The position numbers and the translations under genes were made by a program. Below are positions 18,913 to 26,714 of a stretch of 50,191 nucleotides of DNA, piece after piece (positions within the stretch are counted from its first letter, which is position 1; the number at the start of each line of letters is the position of its first letter). This stretch comes from Pseudoalteromonas byunsanensis (GTDB lineage Bacteria > Pseudomonadota > Gammaproteobacteria > Enterobacterales > Alteromonadaceae), in NCBI RefSeq assembly GCF_001854475.1, contig NZ_MNAN01000033.1, positions 2,501-52,691 on the forward strand. The letters run 5' to 3'. The notes under the pieces were generated by a model. The model had not been told where the DNA came from, made no database searches, and saw only the letters and a list, made by a program, of their open reading frames with translations.

Positions 18913-19641
18913 CTAGGCCTCCATGAGCTCTAACGACGGCAATAAGGCGTCTGCACGATTACGCACCACTTCAGAACAATGAGATATCTGATATTCACGA
19001 ACGAGTTGGGAGGCTTTATATCTATCTCTTAGATATATGCCTTCGATCGCTCGCCAAGCAAGTTCGTCAATATGACTGGCTGAAAGCACCAATAACGCTT
19101 GAAAACTCTTTTCACAGGTTGAGCGAGCTAGTACTTCAATGAAATTAAACAAGCGGGCATGATTTTGGTAAAGCAAAGAAGTGATGATCGGCTCAAGCGT
19201 TACAGCGCAAAGTTTAACGCTTTTCGTATGTACTATGTCTTTGTCATACAAAGCTAGCCAATAAGCATCTTTAGATGCCTGATAGTCAAATGCCTGCAAA
19301 TAGTCGACTTGTATAGAATCGCCAGGATTGAGATCATTCACAGTTGCCTTGCTACATGCTCTAAATACACTCGCTGTGCCATTATTTATCAATTTTTCTT
19401 CTAGTGTGACCTGTTTGATCCTTAAGGAGCCTTGCAATAGACAAAGTGAATGCGGTGCTGAGTTACATAGCGTTGCCCCAAAGCAACTGGGCCCCTTATA
19501 TAGCACCAATCTATGTGATGGGCTGTCCTTAAGTACCAAGCGACTCTTATCAGGTGAAAACGTGTGCTCCGTTTGCACCGCTAGCATCTCCAATACAGCT
19601 TGAACCGAGTTCAAATCATCAAATGTATTATCGTGATTCAT
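18913..19641 (-). CDS. Possible cupin-like N-terminal plus helical-repeat C-terminal protein
   Basis: A 242-residue soluble protein not assigned to a named family. The N-terminal half (about 45-135) looks like a beta barrel: HRLVLYKGPSCFGATLCNSA, SLCLLQGSLRIKQVTLEEKL and DLNPGDSIQVDYLQAF resemble a cupin without obvious metal ligands. The C-terminal 90 residues are helical pairs (ARLFNFIEVLARS, SHIDELAWRAIEGIYLRDRY) like short HEAT repeats. It starts 76 bases after the small peptide gene. A possible role is peptide binding or partnering with the 3-His cupin. Confidence 0.7.
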   Translation of the reverse strand: MNHDNTFDDLNSVQAVLEMLAVQTEHTFSPDKSRLVLKDSPSHRLVLYKGPSCFGATLCNSAPHSLCLLQGSLRIKQVTLEEKLINNGTASVFRACSKATVNDLNPGDSIQVDYLQAFDYQASKDAYWLALYDKDIVHTKSVKLCAVTLEPIITSLLYQNHARLFNFIEVLARSTCEKSFQALLVLSASHIDELAWRAIEGIYLRDRYKASQLVREYQISHCSEVVRNRADALLPSLELMEA

Positions 19642-19687
19642 CAGATATCCTTATCAATTAAACTATCCTTAACAGTATTGCTATTGG

Positions 19688-19707
19688 GCCCCAACTCACG
19701 TTGGGGC
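19688..19707 (-). promoter_or_regulatory. Stable stem-loop between peptide gene and downstream genes
   Basis: Arms GCCCCAAC / GTTGGGGC with a 4-base loop lie 11 bases after the peptide stop codon. No T-run follows, so it looks more like a transcript-stabilising or partially terminating element. Such an element would make the peptide more abundant than the proteins downstream. Confidence 0.6.
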
Positions 19708-19717
19708 AGCTGTATTC

Positions 19718-19837
19718 TTAATTGCTTGAAACAATAATGATAATTGGGATAACAAACACGGGGTCTAGCGCCTGAGGATCAAAAAGCTGTGCATCAAAGT
19801 TACCCAATGTGTTGACTACTTCCGTAATGATTTCCAT
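19718..19837 (-). CDS. Small 39-residue peptide, candidate precursor
   Basis: The true start is the ATG at 19837 (AGGAAG six bases upstream), although the frame is open further up. The peptide begins MEIITEVVNTLGNFDAQLFD, continues PQALDPVF and ends VIPIIIIVSSN. It has an acidic, helix-prone N-terminal part and a very hydrophobic, Pro/Ile/Val-rich C-terminus with no Cys or Lys. A leader/core layout is possible. It is first in an operon with two enzyme-like proteins and a lipoprotein, and has a clear promoter 33-61 bases upstream. Alternatives are a small membrane peptide or toxin-like peptide. Confidence 0.7.
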   Translation of the reverse strand: MEIITEVVNTLGNFDAQLFDPQALDPVFVIPIIIIVSSN

Positions 19838-19869
19838 GACTATCTTCCTTTTTAGTATGTAATATATTG

Positions 19870-19898
19870 ATATAAGTAAAGTTCTAATCCACTTACAA
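19870..19898 (-). promoter_or_regulatory. Promoter of the peptide operon
   Basis: On the minus strand TTGTAA (-35, 19898-19893) and TTATAT (-10, 19875-19870) are separated by exactly 17 bases. The start of transcription should be near 19863, about 25 bases before the peptide ATG. Confidence 0.6.
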
Positions 19899-20442
19899 AT
19901 TGGGTCGGTACATTTTTTGCCGACATTGAAAAAGCTAGGCGAGCCAAAATGAAATATCAATCCAAAGTACAATTTTTCATGTAATCAACATTGCAGGGTT
20001 ATTTCAATTTTTTGAATTGCGGGATCTAAAGGCGGAAGAGCTTTCAATTGGTGGCTTGAGATAAAATATCTCAGGATGTCATTTTGTTAAACAAAGTTTA
20101 ATAAAGCATTTCATTTATGTTCCACCCTACCCTGTTCTTTGCACCATTCACAACATGGTAAATTTCACAATGATGAACAACAAATAATGTAAACATTAAT
20201 ATTTTTTGCTGTTACCAACATGAAGAAAACTCATACCTCCTCAATGAGTTCTTAGTTATAACAATTCTCGTGTTGACGCCTTCAGATGTCAGTCATACTC
20301 TGCTTAGCGGTACCGACATTTTTAAGTACTGACAGACTAAACAATGCTCTTAGCCCTAACTATCGCATCAAGAGTGATGGGCACCTACACTGACACAAAA
20401 TAGTAAAACTCTAACAAACGAATACGACAATGGACTAACATT
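19899..20442. other. AT-rich intergenic region with several dyads
   Basis: No convincing gene. It holds two short perfect dyads: TGAGATA / TATCTCA (20057-20073) and TTAAAC / GTTTAA (20087-20101). A possible nitroreductase promoter, TTGACG-N17-TACTCT, starts near 20273. It separates the peptide operon from the divergent nitroreductase. Confidence 0.5.
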
Positions 20443-21120
20443 ATGCAGAATCACAAAAGCGTCCCTCTCACTGACTTTATTGAATACTCTCAACAGGATA
20501 TGCTGCAACGGGCAGAAGACAATTTGAGTGAATACCAACGACGTCATACCATTCGAAGCTTTAGCGATCGCCCCGTACCCAAAGAAATAATCGAGGCATG
20601 TATAAAAGCAGCTGCCAGTGCGCCAAGTGGTGCAAACCACCAACCCTGGCATTTTGTAGCAATTCACAGTACAGACGTTAAGAAGAAAATCAGAGAAGCC
20701 GCAGAAGATCTAGAGCGCTCCTTCTATCAAGGCCGCGCGGGTGACGAGTGGCTTGATGCGCTCAAACCGCTTGGCACCGATGCCGACAAGCCGTATCTAG
20801 AACATGCACCTTGGTTGATTGCAATATTCAGCCAGAAGAAGGGCGGTATCCATAGTGAAGACAAAAATACCAACTATTATGTTCATGAGTCCGTAGGCAT
20901 TGCAACCGGCTTCCTTATCCAAGCATTACATCATGCAGGACTGGCCACTTTAACTCATACACCAAAGCCTATGAGCTTTTTAACTGACATTTGCGGTCGT
21001 GACAAAGATAACGAGCGCCCCTATATGCTGCTCATAGCAGGCTACCCTGCTGAAGATGCCACCGTGCCTGAGCACGCACTAGTGAAAAAATCATTCGAAG
21101 AGGTAGCGACTTTCCTATAA
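20443..21120 (+). CDS. Nitroreductase family protein, iodotyrosine-deiodinase-like
   Basis: A 225-residue FMN-dependent enzyme. FMN-binding motifs are RRHTIRSFSDRPVP and SAPSGANHQPWHFVAI. The region EDLERSFYQGRAGDEWLDAL followed by PLGTDADKP matches the active-site lid of iodotyrosine deiodinases (Glu, Tyr, Trp pattern). The C-terminal block ESVGIATGFLIQALHHAGLA and TLTHTPKPMSFL is typical of that subgroup. Such bacterial enzymes reductively dehalogenate halotyrosines, plausible in bromide-rich seawater. The subfamily call is from remembered motif pattern and is less certain than the family call. Confidence 0.85.
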   Translation: MQNHKSVPLTDFIEYSQQDMLQRAEDNLSEYQRRHTIRSFSDRPVPKEIIEACIKAAASAPSGANHQPWHFVAIHSTDVKKKIREAAEDLERSFYQGRAGDEWLDALKPLGTDADKPYLEHAPWLIAIFSQKKGGIHSEDKNTNYYVHESVGIATGFLIQALHHAGLATLTHTPKPMSFLTDICGRDKDNERPYMLLIAGYPAEDATVPEHALVKKSFEEVATFL

Positions 21121-21148
21121 GTGGACAACCCCTTAGAGGTACTGGTGA

Positions 21149-22207
21149 TCAGCGCACCGCCAGTATCTCACCCGCTTCAAGCCCTGCGAGTACTTCAACT
21201 TGATTATCAATCACCTGCCCTAAACGAATGAAGCGTTTGTGTAATTGCCTCTGCTCAACCACCTCGACCATGGTCAGTTGCCCATAGCGCTTTATCAACT
21301 GTCGGGGAATTAAAACATGCATTCGAGGTTTTTCAGGTAAATATAGCTGCGCATACATGCCTGGCTTCACATTATTCGCCAGCTCGATATCCAGCTTCAC
21401 CATAAACCGCCGAGCATTACTATCAGCAACGGGGACAATCTCACTCACAGTAGCATACTGCGTCATACCGCTGGCTGGTATGTGAATTTTCAGCTTTTCG
21501 CTTAACTGTAAATGACTCGCCTGCTGTTCACGCACCGCAGCGGTAACTTGCAATTGCGCTGGGTTATACAAAGCAACTATCGGTGTTCCAGGAGTCAACA
21601 TAGCACCAGGTTCTTGTAAACGTTCCACCACCGTGCCATCTATGGGCGCTAAAATTTGGGTATCACTCAAAGCTACAAGAGCACCTTCTAGCTGTTGTGC
21701 TAAAGCCTGATGCTGCGCTTGAAGTTCATTGACCTTAGCGCGCCATTCATCGACCACATTAACGGCAACCAAGCCCTGGCTTTGCAACGTTTCACTACGC
21801 TCTAACTGTTTTCTTGCCTGCTTTAATTGAACGGCTAGTGCATCTTGTTGCGCCTTTACTTGCGAAGCTCGTGCCTGCAAATCCGCATCATCAATCTCGG
21901 CTAATAATTCACCGGCGCTTACACTCTGCCCAGCTCGCACATTCAAACTCTTCAGCTGTGCTAACAATCGACTAGCAACTAAGGTATTCACCTTTGCTGT
22001 CACATTAGCGTTGACCACTTCATGATGAACCACAGCGCTTTCGCTCACCACATATTCTTCGCCCTGATAAGCTTGAGGTATAGGTTTAGTGCCAGCAGTA
22101 ACCACCTCATCAAACATGCCCGCCATATACGCCACGATGACCAACAGCCCAATGAGCGCTGATGCTGGTAATATAGCCCTACTAACCTTATTACTTATCA
22201 GTGACAT
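21149..22207 (-). CDS. RND efflux membrane fusion protein
   Basis: Periplasmic adaptor (352 residues) linking an RND pump to an outer-membrane channel. It has an N-terminal membrane anchor (about 10-32), a lipoyl/barrel-sandwich half (VNTLVASRLLAQLKSLNVRA then GQSVSAGELLAEIDDADLQA), a coiled-coil hairpin (about 110-175) and the second half ILAPIDGTVVERLQEPGAML. Its start lies 17 bases inside the end of the permease gene, so it is translated after the pump. This order is unusual, since the adaptor normally comes first. No TolC-like gene is nearby. Confidence 0.9.
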   Translation of the reverse strand: MSLISNKVSRAILPASALIGLLVIVAYMAGMFDEVVTAGTKPIPQAYQGEEYVVSESAVVHHEVVNANVTAKVNTLVASRLLAQLKSLNVRAGQSVSAGELLAEIDDADLQARASQVKAQQDALAVQLKQARKQLERSETLQSQGLVAVNVVDEWRAKVNELQAQHQALAQQLEGALVALSDTQILAPIDGTVVERLQEPGAMLTPGTPIVALYNPAQLQVTAAVREQQASHLQLSEKLKIHIPASGMTQYATVSEIVPVADSNARRFMVKLDIELANNVKPGMYAQLYLPEKPRMHVLIPRQLIKRYGQLTMVEVVEQRQLHKRFIRLGQVIDNQVEVLAGLEAGEILAVR

Positions 22208-25200
22208 AACTATCGCCTTCTGTATTTTTAAAAACCAAAAAGTAAACCAGCGGCACTACCAGCATAGAAAAAATGGTTGATGCGATAATGCCAAAAATGA
22301 TTGCCAGTGCTAGACCACTGAAAACAGGGTCGAGAATGATCACCAAATTACCCAGCAAGGTAGTTCCTGCTGTTAACAATACTGGGCGCATGCGCACTTC
22401 TCCGGCTTGGATCAGTGCTTGCTTTAAGGCCACTCCTCGTGCCCTCGCTTGATTAATAAACTCAACTAATATAAGCGAGTTGCGCACCACAATCCCCGCC
22501 AGTGCAATCATCCCTATCATCGCTGTTGCGGTGAACAATACGGGGTCAGGTGCCCCCGCTATTTCACGCTCACCAAATTGGTTCAGTAACCAAAACCCTG
22601 GCATGATCCCTATCATGGTCAGCGGAATGGCAGACATAATGATCAAAGCAAGCGCACTAGATGCGGTTTGCCAGCGTAAAATGACAAATATTGCTGATAA
22701 GGCAAACGCAAACGCTATGCCCATATCCCGAAATACATCAACGGTAATACGCCACTCTCCCTCTCCACTAAAGCTATAACTGGTGCCTTCGGGCAGCTGC
22801 CATACCAGCCCTGCCCCGTTGTTTAGATAGCTTCGCTGTGACCAATGCGTTTGCACAGCACCATCACCTTGCTCATCTGCAACCACATCAGCTATGACCT
22901 CCGCTGGCGTGCGGCCGTTGAGCTCCGCGGTGACGTAAATCACATTTCGTAGGTCTTTACGGATGATTGGCTGAGGAGCTTCAAAAGTTTGCCAACGCCC
23001 AAGCTCTGACAACGCAACAAGTGGCCGAGTCGCGCTTTCAAGGCCATATTCACTGCCAACTTTGCTGAGTGCTCTTTGCCCTCTAACTTGTAGCGCATCC
23101 AAATTTGACTGCTGGTTTCTGACCTCATATGGCAAACGTAAGTTAATGGTGACGGGTTCTGACTCGTGAGATAGATACAACAGCCCAGCTTCTAAACCAC
23201 CGTTCGCAATACGTAATGATTGATTTATATCATCTGTGCTGATGCCTGATAGTGCAGCCTTTCCCTTATCAACAATAAACCTTGAAAGCTGTGTGGTTGC
23301 AGCAATCGAGCTATCTACTTCAACTACATGTGGCTCTTGAGTTAGACGTGCCATTAACGATAGCGCCGCTTGTTGATGTGTTTGTGCTGATACAAATGGC
23401 TCAGCATAAACCTGAGCCACCAGCGTGCTTAGCACCGGAGGTCCTGGGGGAACTTCAACAACTTTAACTTTTACGCCATTGTTATTGAAGGCTTTCAATG
23501 CCTGACGCAACCGCAATACCACACCATGTGACTGATGAGAGCGCTGTGTCTTATCCAACAGCAAGACTCTTAAGTCGGCAAGGTGAGGCGCTTCACGACG
23601 ATAGTAGCCCCGTACCATACCATTGAAGTCCATACTTGATGGCTTACCAACATAGGCGGCTATGCTTATCACTTCTCGCTGTTGCCAAACTTCATGCTGC
23701 ACTAGGCGAGTCAATTTTGCGGTTTGCTCTAACGTGCTGCCCTCAGGCAACTCAATTAACACCTGCACTTCATTTTTATTGTCAAAAGGCAGTAACTTAA
23801 GTGGCACGGCTCGAAACAAGGGTAAGCTAACACTTATCACAAATAGAGCAAGTGTTGTCCATAATACCGCCTTAACTCGCCACGGTTTAACAAACATCGG
23901 CGATAATATTCGACTATACGCAGAAGTTTTTTGTGATATTTTCGGCTCTTTGAGCGGATGACCATGTAGCAATTTTTTAGCCAACCAAGGGGTTATTAAA
24001 AAGGCAACCAAAGTGGACGCTATCACACTAACAGGCACGTTAAAGGCCATCGGTGCCATATAAGGCCCCATCATGCCAGTGATATAAGCCAGAGGTAAAA
24101 ATGCGACACTAATAGTTAGCGTCGACATTAACAAAGCCACTTTGATCTCGGACATGGCCGCTACCACTTGCTTGTCAGTGTGTTTTTGCGAAGTTTTTTT
24201 CCCCATCGACAAAAAACGACTGATATTTTCGACGCCCGTAATAGGGTCATCTACCAGCAAGCCAAGTGACAGAATTAAAGCAAATAGGGTTACTCTGTTA
24301 ATGGTATAACCAAAGGCAAAATCTAATCCCAATGTAAGCCCATAACAAATGGGCACAGCAAGGCCAACCACAATAGCAGGTCGCCACCCCAAAAATACGC
24401 CGACAAAAATAACCACCGTCAATACCGCAAAGCCTAGGCTAGCTATCAGGTCATTCACCTTTTCATTTGCAGTATCACCATAATTTCTCAATACTTTTAC
24501 ACCAATGTCGGCGGGTAATAACTGTGTCTTTAATGTCTCTATGAGCGCCAAACTTTGCTCAGCAACCACCACCGCATTGCTTCCTCGCTGCTTAGCAACA
24601 CTGAGAGTGACTAAAGGCAAACTTTGATGTTGTCCATCAATTGCTAACCATTGATAGGCTTGGGGTTCACTAGGACCATCCATTACCTTTGCTACATCTT
24701 TGAGCAATACTTGTTGACCATTAAGGACGTTAACTGTCAGTTTCGATACCTGCTCGGCACTGCGCAGCACATCCCCTGATTGCAACGCTATCAGCTGCTG
24801 ACCATTTACCATTGATCCCACCTGCTGTAACTGATTACTAACCTGCAATGCCATTAGTACATCCAAAGGTGTAGTCTGGTGTGCAGCAAGCGCTGTCGCA
24901 TCCAACAGTACCTGTACTTGTCGTTTGCGCCCAGCAATCACTTTCACTTCACTTGTGTTTGGTAGTTTTTGCAATTGCGTTGAAAGCTCTTGAGCAAAGC
25001 GAGTTAATTCATAATCACTGTAACGATCAGTGGATTGACTGTATAAGCCCAGCATCATGATAGGCACATCATCCACTTCGACAGGCTGAATTTGCCAATC
25101 TTTTATCACTTGAGCCATGTTATGTTGATTTGCATACAGCTTGGTGTAGGTGTTTAAAATGGCCTGCTCTCTGTTTTGCCCCACATGAAAGCGCAATGTC

Positions 25201-25481
25201 GCTACCGTGCCACCCGTATCTGTGGTGGAATAAACATGTTCCACCCCGGGAATTTGTAACAATAGCTTTTCCAAAGGTTCAGTTACTAAGCGTACAACTT
25301 CAGGCCCACTTAAATTGGGGGTATTGACCTGAATATCCAACATCGGCACAACAATCTGCGGCTCTTCTTCTCGAGCCGTGAACTGCATAGCAAACAGACC
25401 CATAATCAAGGCTATGAAGAGCATAAATACAGGCAGCCTTCCTGCAAGACTCGCTGTCATTGTCCTATCAAAAAGTGTCAT
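22191..25481 (-). CDS. RND efflux transporter permease
   Basis: A 1096-residue inner-membrane proton-driven pump with 12 predicted membrane helices and two large periplasmic loops. The ATG at 25481 (MTLFDRTMTASLAGRLPVFM, with AGGAAAGAG upstream) is preferred over a TTG at 25505 that overlaps the regulator gene. Helix-4 charged pair region GLLVDDPITGVENISRFLSM and the AREEEPQIVVP entry motif fit the AcrB/MdtB-like family. It lies directly downstream of an ArsR-type regulator. The substrate is not known; the sulfur-related regulator suggests a reactive sulfur or thiol-linked compound. Confidence 0.92.
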   Translation of the reverse strand: MTLFDRTMTASLAGRLPVFMLFIALIMGLFAMQFTAREEEPQIVVPMLDIQVNTPNLSGPEVVRLVTEPLEKLLLQIPGVEHVYSTTDTGGTVATLRFHVGQNREQAILNTYTKLYANQHNMAQVIKDWQIQPVEVDDVPIMMLGLYSQSTDRYSDYELTRFAQELSTQLQKLPNTSEVKVIAGRKRQVQVLLDATALAAHQTTPLDVLMALQVSNQLQQVGSMVNGQQLIALQSGDVLRSAEQVSKLTVNVLNGQQVLLKDVAKVMDGPSEPQAYQWLAIDGQHQSLPLVTLSVAKQRGSNAVVVAEQSLALIETLKTQLLPADIGVKVLRNYGDTANEKVNDLIASLGFAVLTVVIFVGVFLGWRPAIVVGLAVPICYGLTLGLDFAFGYTINRVTLFALILSLGLLVDDPITGVENISRFLSMGKKTSQKHTDKQVVAAMSEIKVALLMSTLTISVAFLPLAYITGMMGPYMAPMAFNVPVSVIASTLVAFLITPWLAKKLLHGHPLKEPKISQKTSAYSRILSPMFVKPWRVKAVLWTTLALFVISVSLPLFRAVPLKLLPFDNKNEVQVLIELPEGSTLEQTAKLTRLVQHEVWQQREVISIAAYVGKPSSMDFNGMVRGYYRREAPHLADLRVLLLDKTQRSHQSHGVVLRLRQALKAFNNNGVKVKVVEVPPGPPVLSTLVAQVYAEPFVSAQTHQQAALSLMARLTQEPHVVEVDSSIAATTQLSRFIVDKGKAALSGISTDDINQSLRIANGGLEAGLLYLSHESEPVTINLRLPYEVRNQQSNLDALQVRGQRALSKVGSEYGLESATRPLVALSELGRWQTFEAPQPIIRKDLRNVIYVTAELNGRTPAEVIADVVADEQGDGAVQTHWSQRSYLNNGAGLVWQLPEGTSYSFSGEGEWRITVDVFRDMGIAFAFALSAIFVILRWQTASSALALIIMSAIPLTMIGIMPGFWLLNQFGEREIAGAPDPVLFTATAMIGMIALAGIVVRNSLILVEFINQARARGVALKQALIQAGEVRMRPVLLTAGTTLLGNLVIILDPVFSGLALAIIFGIIASTIFSMLVVPLVYFLVFKNTEGDSYVTDK

Positions 25482-25492
25482 TTTACTCTTTC

Positions 25493-25789
25493 CTAAGACG
25501 CGCAAAACAGTTGGTAAAGCTGCTGCAATACGGCTTTCACTTTATTATCTATCACTCGATAGTAAATCGTTTGGCCTTCTCGGCGAGTCGCTACCACATT
25601 TGCTTTTCTTAGGCTCGCCAGATGTTGAGATAAAGCAGACTGCGTCAGCGGCACACTTTCATTGAGCGCACTCACACTCAGTTCGTCGTCCATTAGACTA
25701 CATAAAATCATTAGCCGGTTTTTATTGGCCATTAGCTTTAACAACGTTTCCGCCTGAAGCGCGTTGTGCGCCATTGCTTCAAAATCCAT
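25493..25789 (-). CDS. ArsR-family repressor, BigR/YgaV/SqrR-like
   Basis: A 98-residue winged-helix regulator starting at ATG 25789 (a GTG at 25798 is possible). The recognition region LTQSALSQHLASLRKANVVA and wing TRREGQTIYYRVID are typical. Cys30 (RLMILCSL) and Cys96 (LYQLFC) sit where BigR, YgaV and SqrR have their persulfide-sensing Cys pair. It heads the operon with the RND permease and adaptor and is divergent from DUF2892 and rhodanese genes. It likely represses both directions through the dyad at 25832-25869 and is relieved by reactive sulfur species or oxidation. Confidence 0.88.
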   Translation of the reverse strand: MDFEAMAHNALQAETLLKLMANKNRLMILCSLMDDELSVSALNESVPLTQSALSQHLASLRKANVVATRREGQTIYYRVIDNKVKAVLQQLYQLFCAS

Positions 25790-25831
25790 AACAATCACTT
25801 AAAAAAATAAAACGGGTAAAGTATAGACAGA

Positions 25832-25869
25832 TATATTAGCAATGTCTAATATTAGGAAGTTCTAATATA
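25832..25869. promoter_or_regulatory. Nested symmetrical operator of the ArsR-type regulator
   Basis: An outer inverted repeat TATATTAG (25832-25839) / CTAATATA (25862-25869) encloses a perfect palindrome CTAATATTAG (25846-25855). Both share the same centre (25850.5), with 6-base spacers on each side. The half-site CTAATAT occurs four times. A -10 for the plus-strand genes (TAATAT, 25848-25853) lies inside it, so a bound repressor would block the divergent promoters. Confidence 0.85.
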
Positions 25870-25878
25870 ATTGGAGTA

Positions 25879-26073
25879 ATGATGATGAGATTAGAAGCGA
25901 TGCTTAGACTGATTGCGGGTACAATGTTGTTGCTATCTATAGCACTGAGTTACTTTGTACACAGCAATTGGGTTTGGTTAAGTGTGTTCATTAGTGCTAA
26001 CTTAATACAATCCGCTTTTAGTAACTGGTGCCCAATGATCACCTTACTAAAAAACTTAGGCGTTAAGGAGTAA
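25879..26073 (+). CDS. Small membrane protein, DUF2892/YgaP-like
   Basis: A 64-residue protein with two membrane helices (about 9-27 and 30-50) and a C-terminal CPMITLLKNLGVKE. This matches the DUF2892 domain found alone or as the C-terminal part of YgaP-type rhodaneses. Three in-frame ATGs follow GGAG (25873-25876); the third (25885, MRLEAMLRLIAG) has the best spacing. It is 4 bases upstream of the rhodanese gene, so together they form a split YgaP. Confidence 0.85.
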   Translation: MMMRLEAMLRLIAGTMLLLSIALSYFVHSNWVWLSVFISANLIQSAFSNWCPMITLLKNLGVKE

Positions 26074-26077
26074 TTAC

Positions 26078-26422
26078 ATGCTTACGGCAGTTCAAGATGT
26101 ATTAAAAACGGTCAAACCGAATCAACGCTGCATTAGTGCACAGCAAGCTAAAATAGAAATCGATCAAAATGATGGACTATTAATTGATGTGCGGGAACCC
26201 GCTGAGTATGAAGCGCAATCAGCCAGTGGCGCAATCAATATTCCTCGAGGCTTACTTGAGTTTAAATTGCCTGAAATAGAAAAAGATGCACAACGACCAA
26301 TTTATGTACATTGCGCAGCAGGTGGTCGTGCAGCTTTTGCAGCAGAGCAACTTACTCGATTAGGATATCAAAACGTCAGTGTGATCACTTGCAAAGCCAG
26401 TGACGTCTGTCAGGTTTTTTAA
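26078..26422 (+). CDS. Rhodanese-like sulfurtransferase
   Basis: Single-domain sulfurtransferase (114 residues). The conserved LLIDVREPAEYEAQSASGA and the active-site loop VHCAAGGRAAF (catalytic Cys) carry a persulfide during sulfur transfer. It follows the DUF2892 gene directly, and the pair equals YgaP, which is normally one polypeptide. Control by the divergent persulfide-sensor-like ArsR protein fits a role in reactive-sulfur handling. A terminator follows at 26461-26484. Confidence 0.92.
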   Translation: MLTAVQDVLKTVKPNQRCISAQQAKIEIDQNDGLLIDVREPAEYEAQSASGAINIPRGLLEFKLPEIEKDAQRPIYVHCAAGGRAAFAAEQLTRLGYQNVSVITCKASDVCQVF

Positions 26423-26460
26423 GTCGCTTTAGTGCTGCTATACCACATGAAGGATGTTAT

Positions 26461-26484
26461 AAAGCAAGACCGTCTTGCTTTTTT
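26461..26484 (+). terminator. Intrinsic terminator after the rhodanese gene
   Basis: Stem AAAGCAAG / CTTGCTTT with a 5-base loop and a T-run lies 38 bases after the rhodanese stop. The rest of 26485-26714 shows no gene. Confidence 0.8.
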
Positions 26485-26714
26485 CAATAGCGATTCATTG
26501 TGTTGTGGGCGCTTAAGGTTTGACTCGTTAAGCCGCCCCTAGCAATTTTAACCCCGGGAAAAACTCACAAGCTTTTTGAGCAAGCTTAAAAGTGTAGAAA
26601 TATGTAATTAAGTTCTCTACATTTCAACACTTTAAACGCACTTGCTGACAGTTTTTATACTCAATAGCTTCTATGCTGGCAGACTTAAATTAGACTCCTG
26701 AAGGACTGCTTAGC

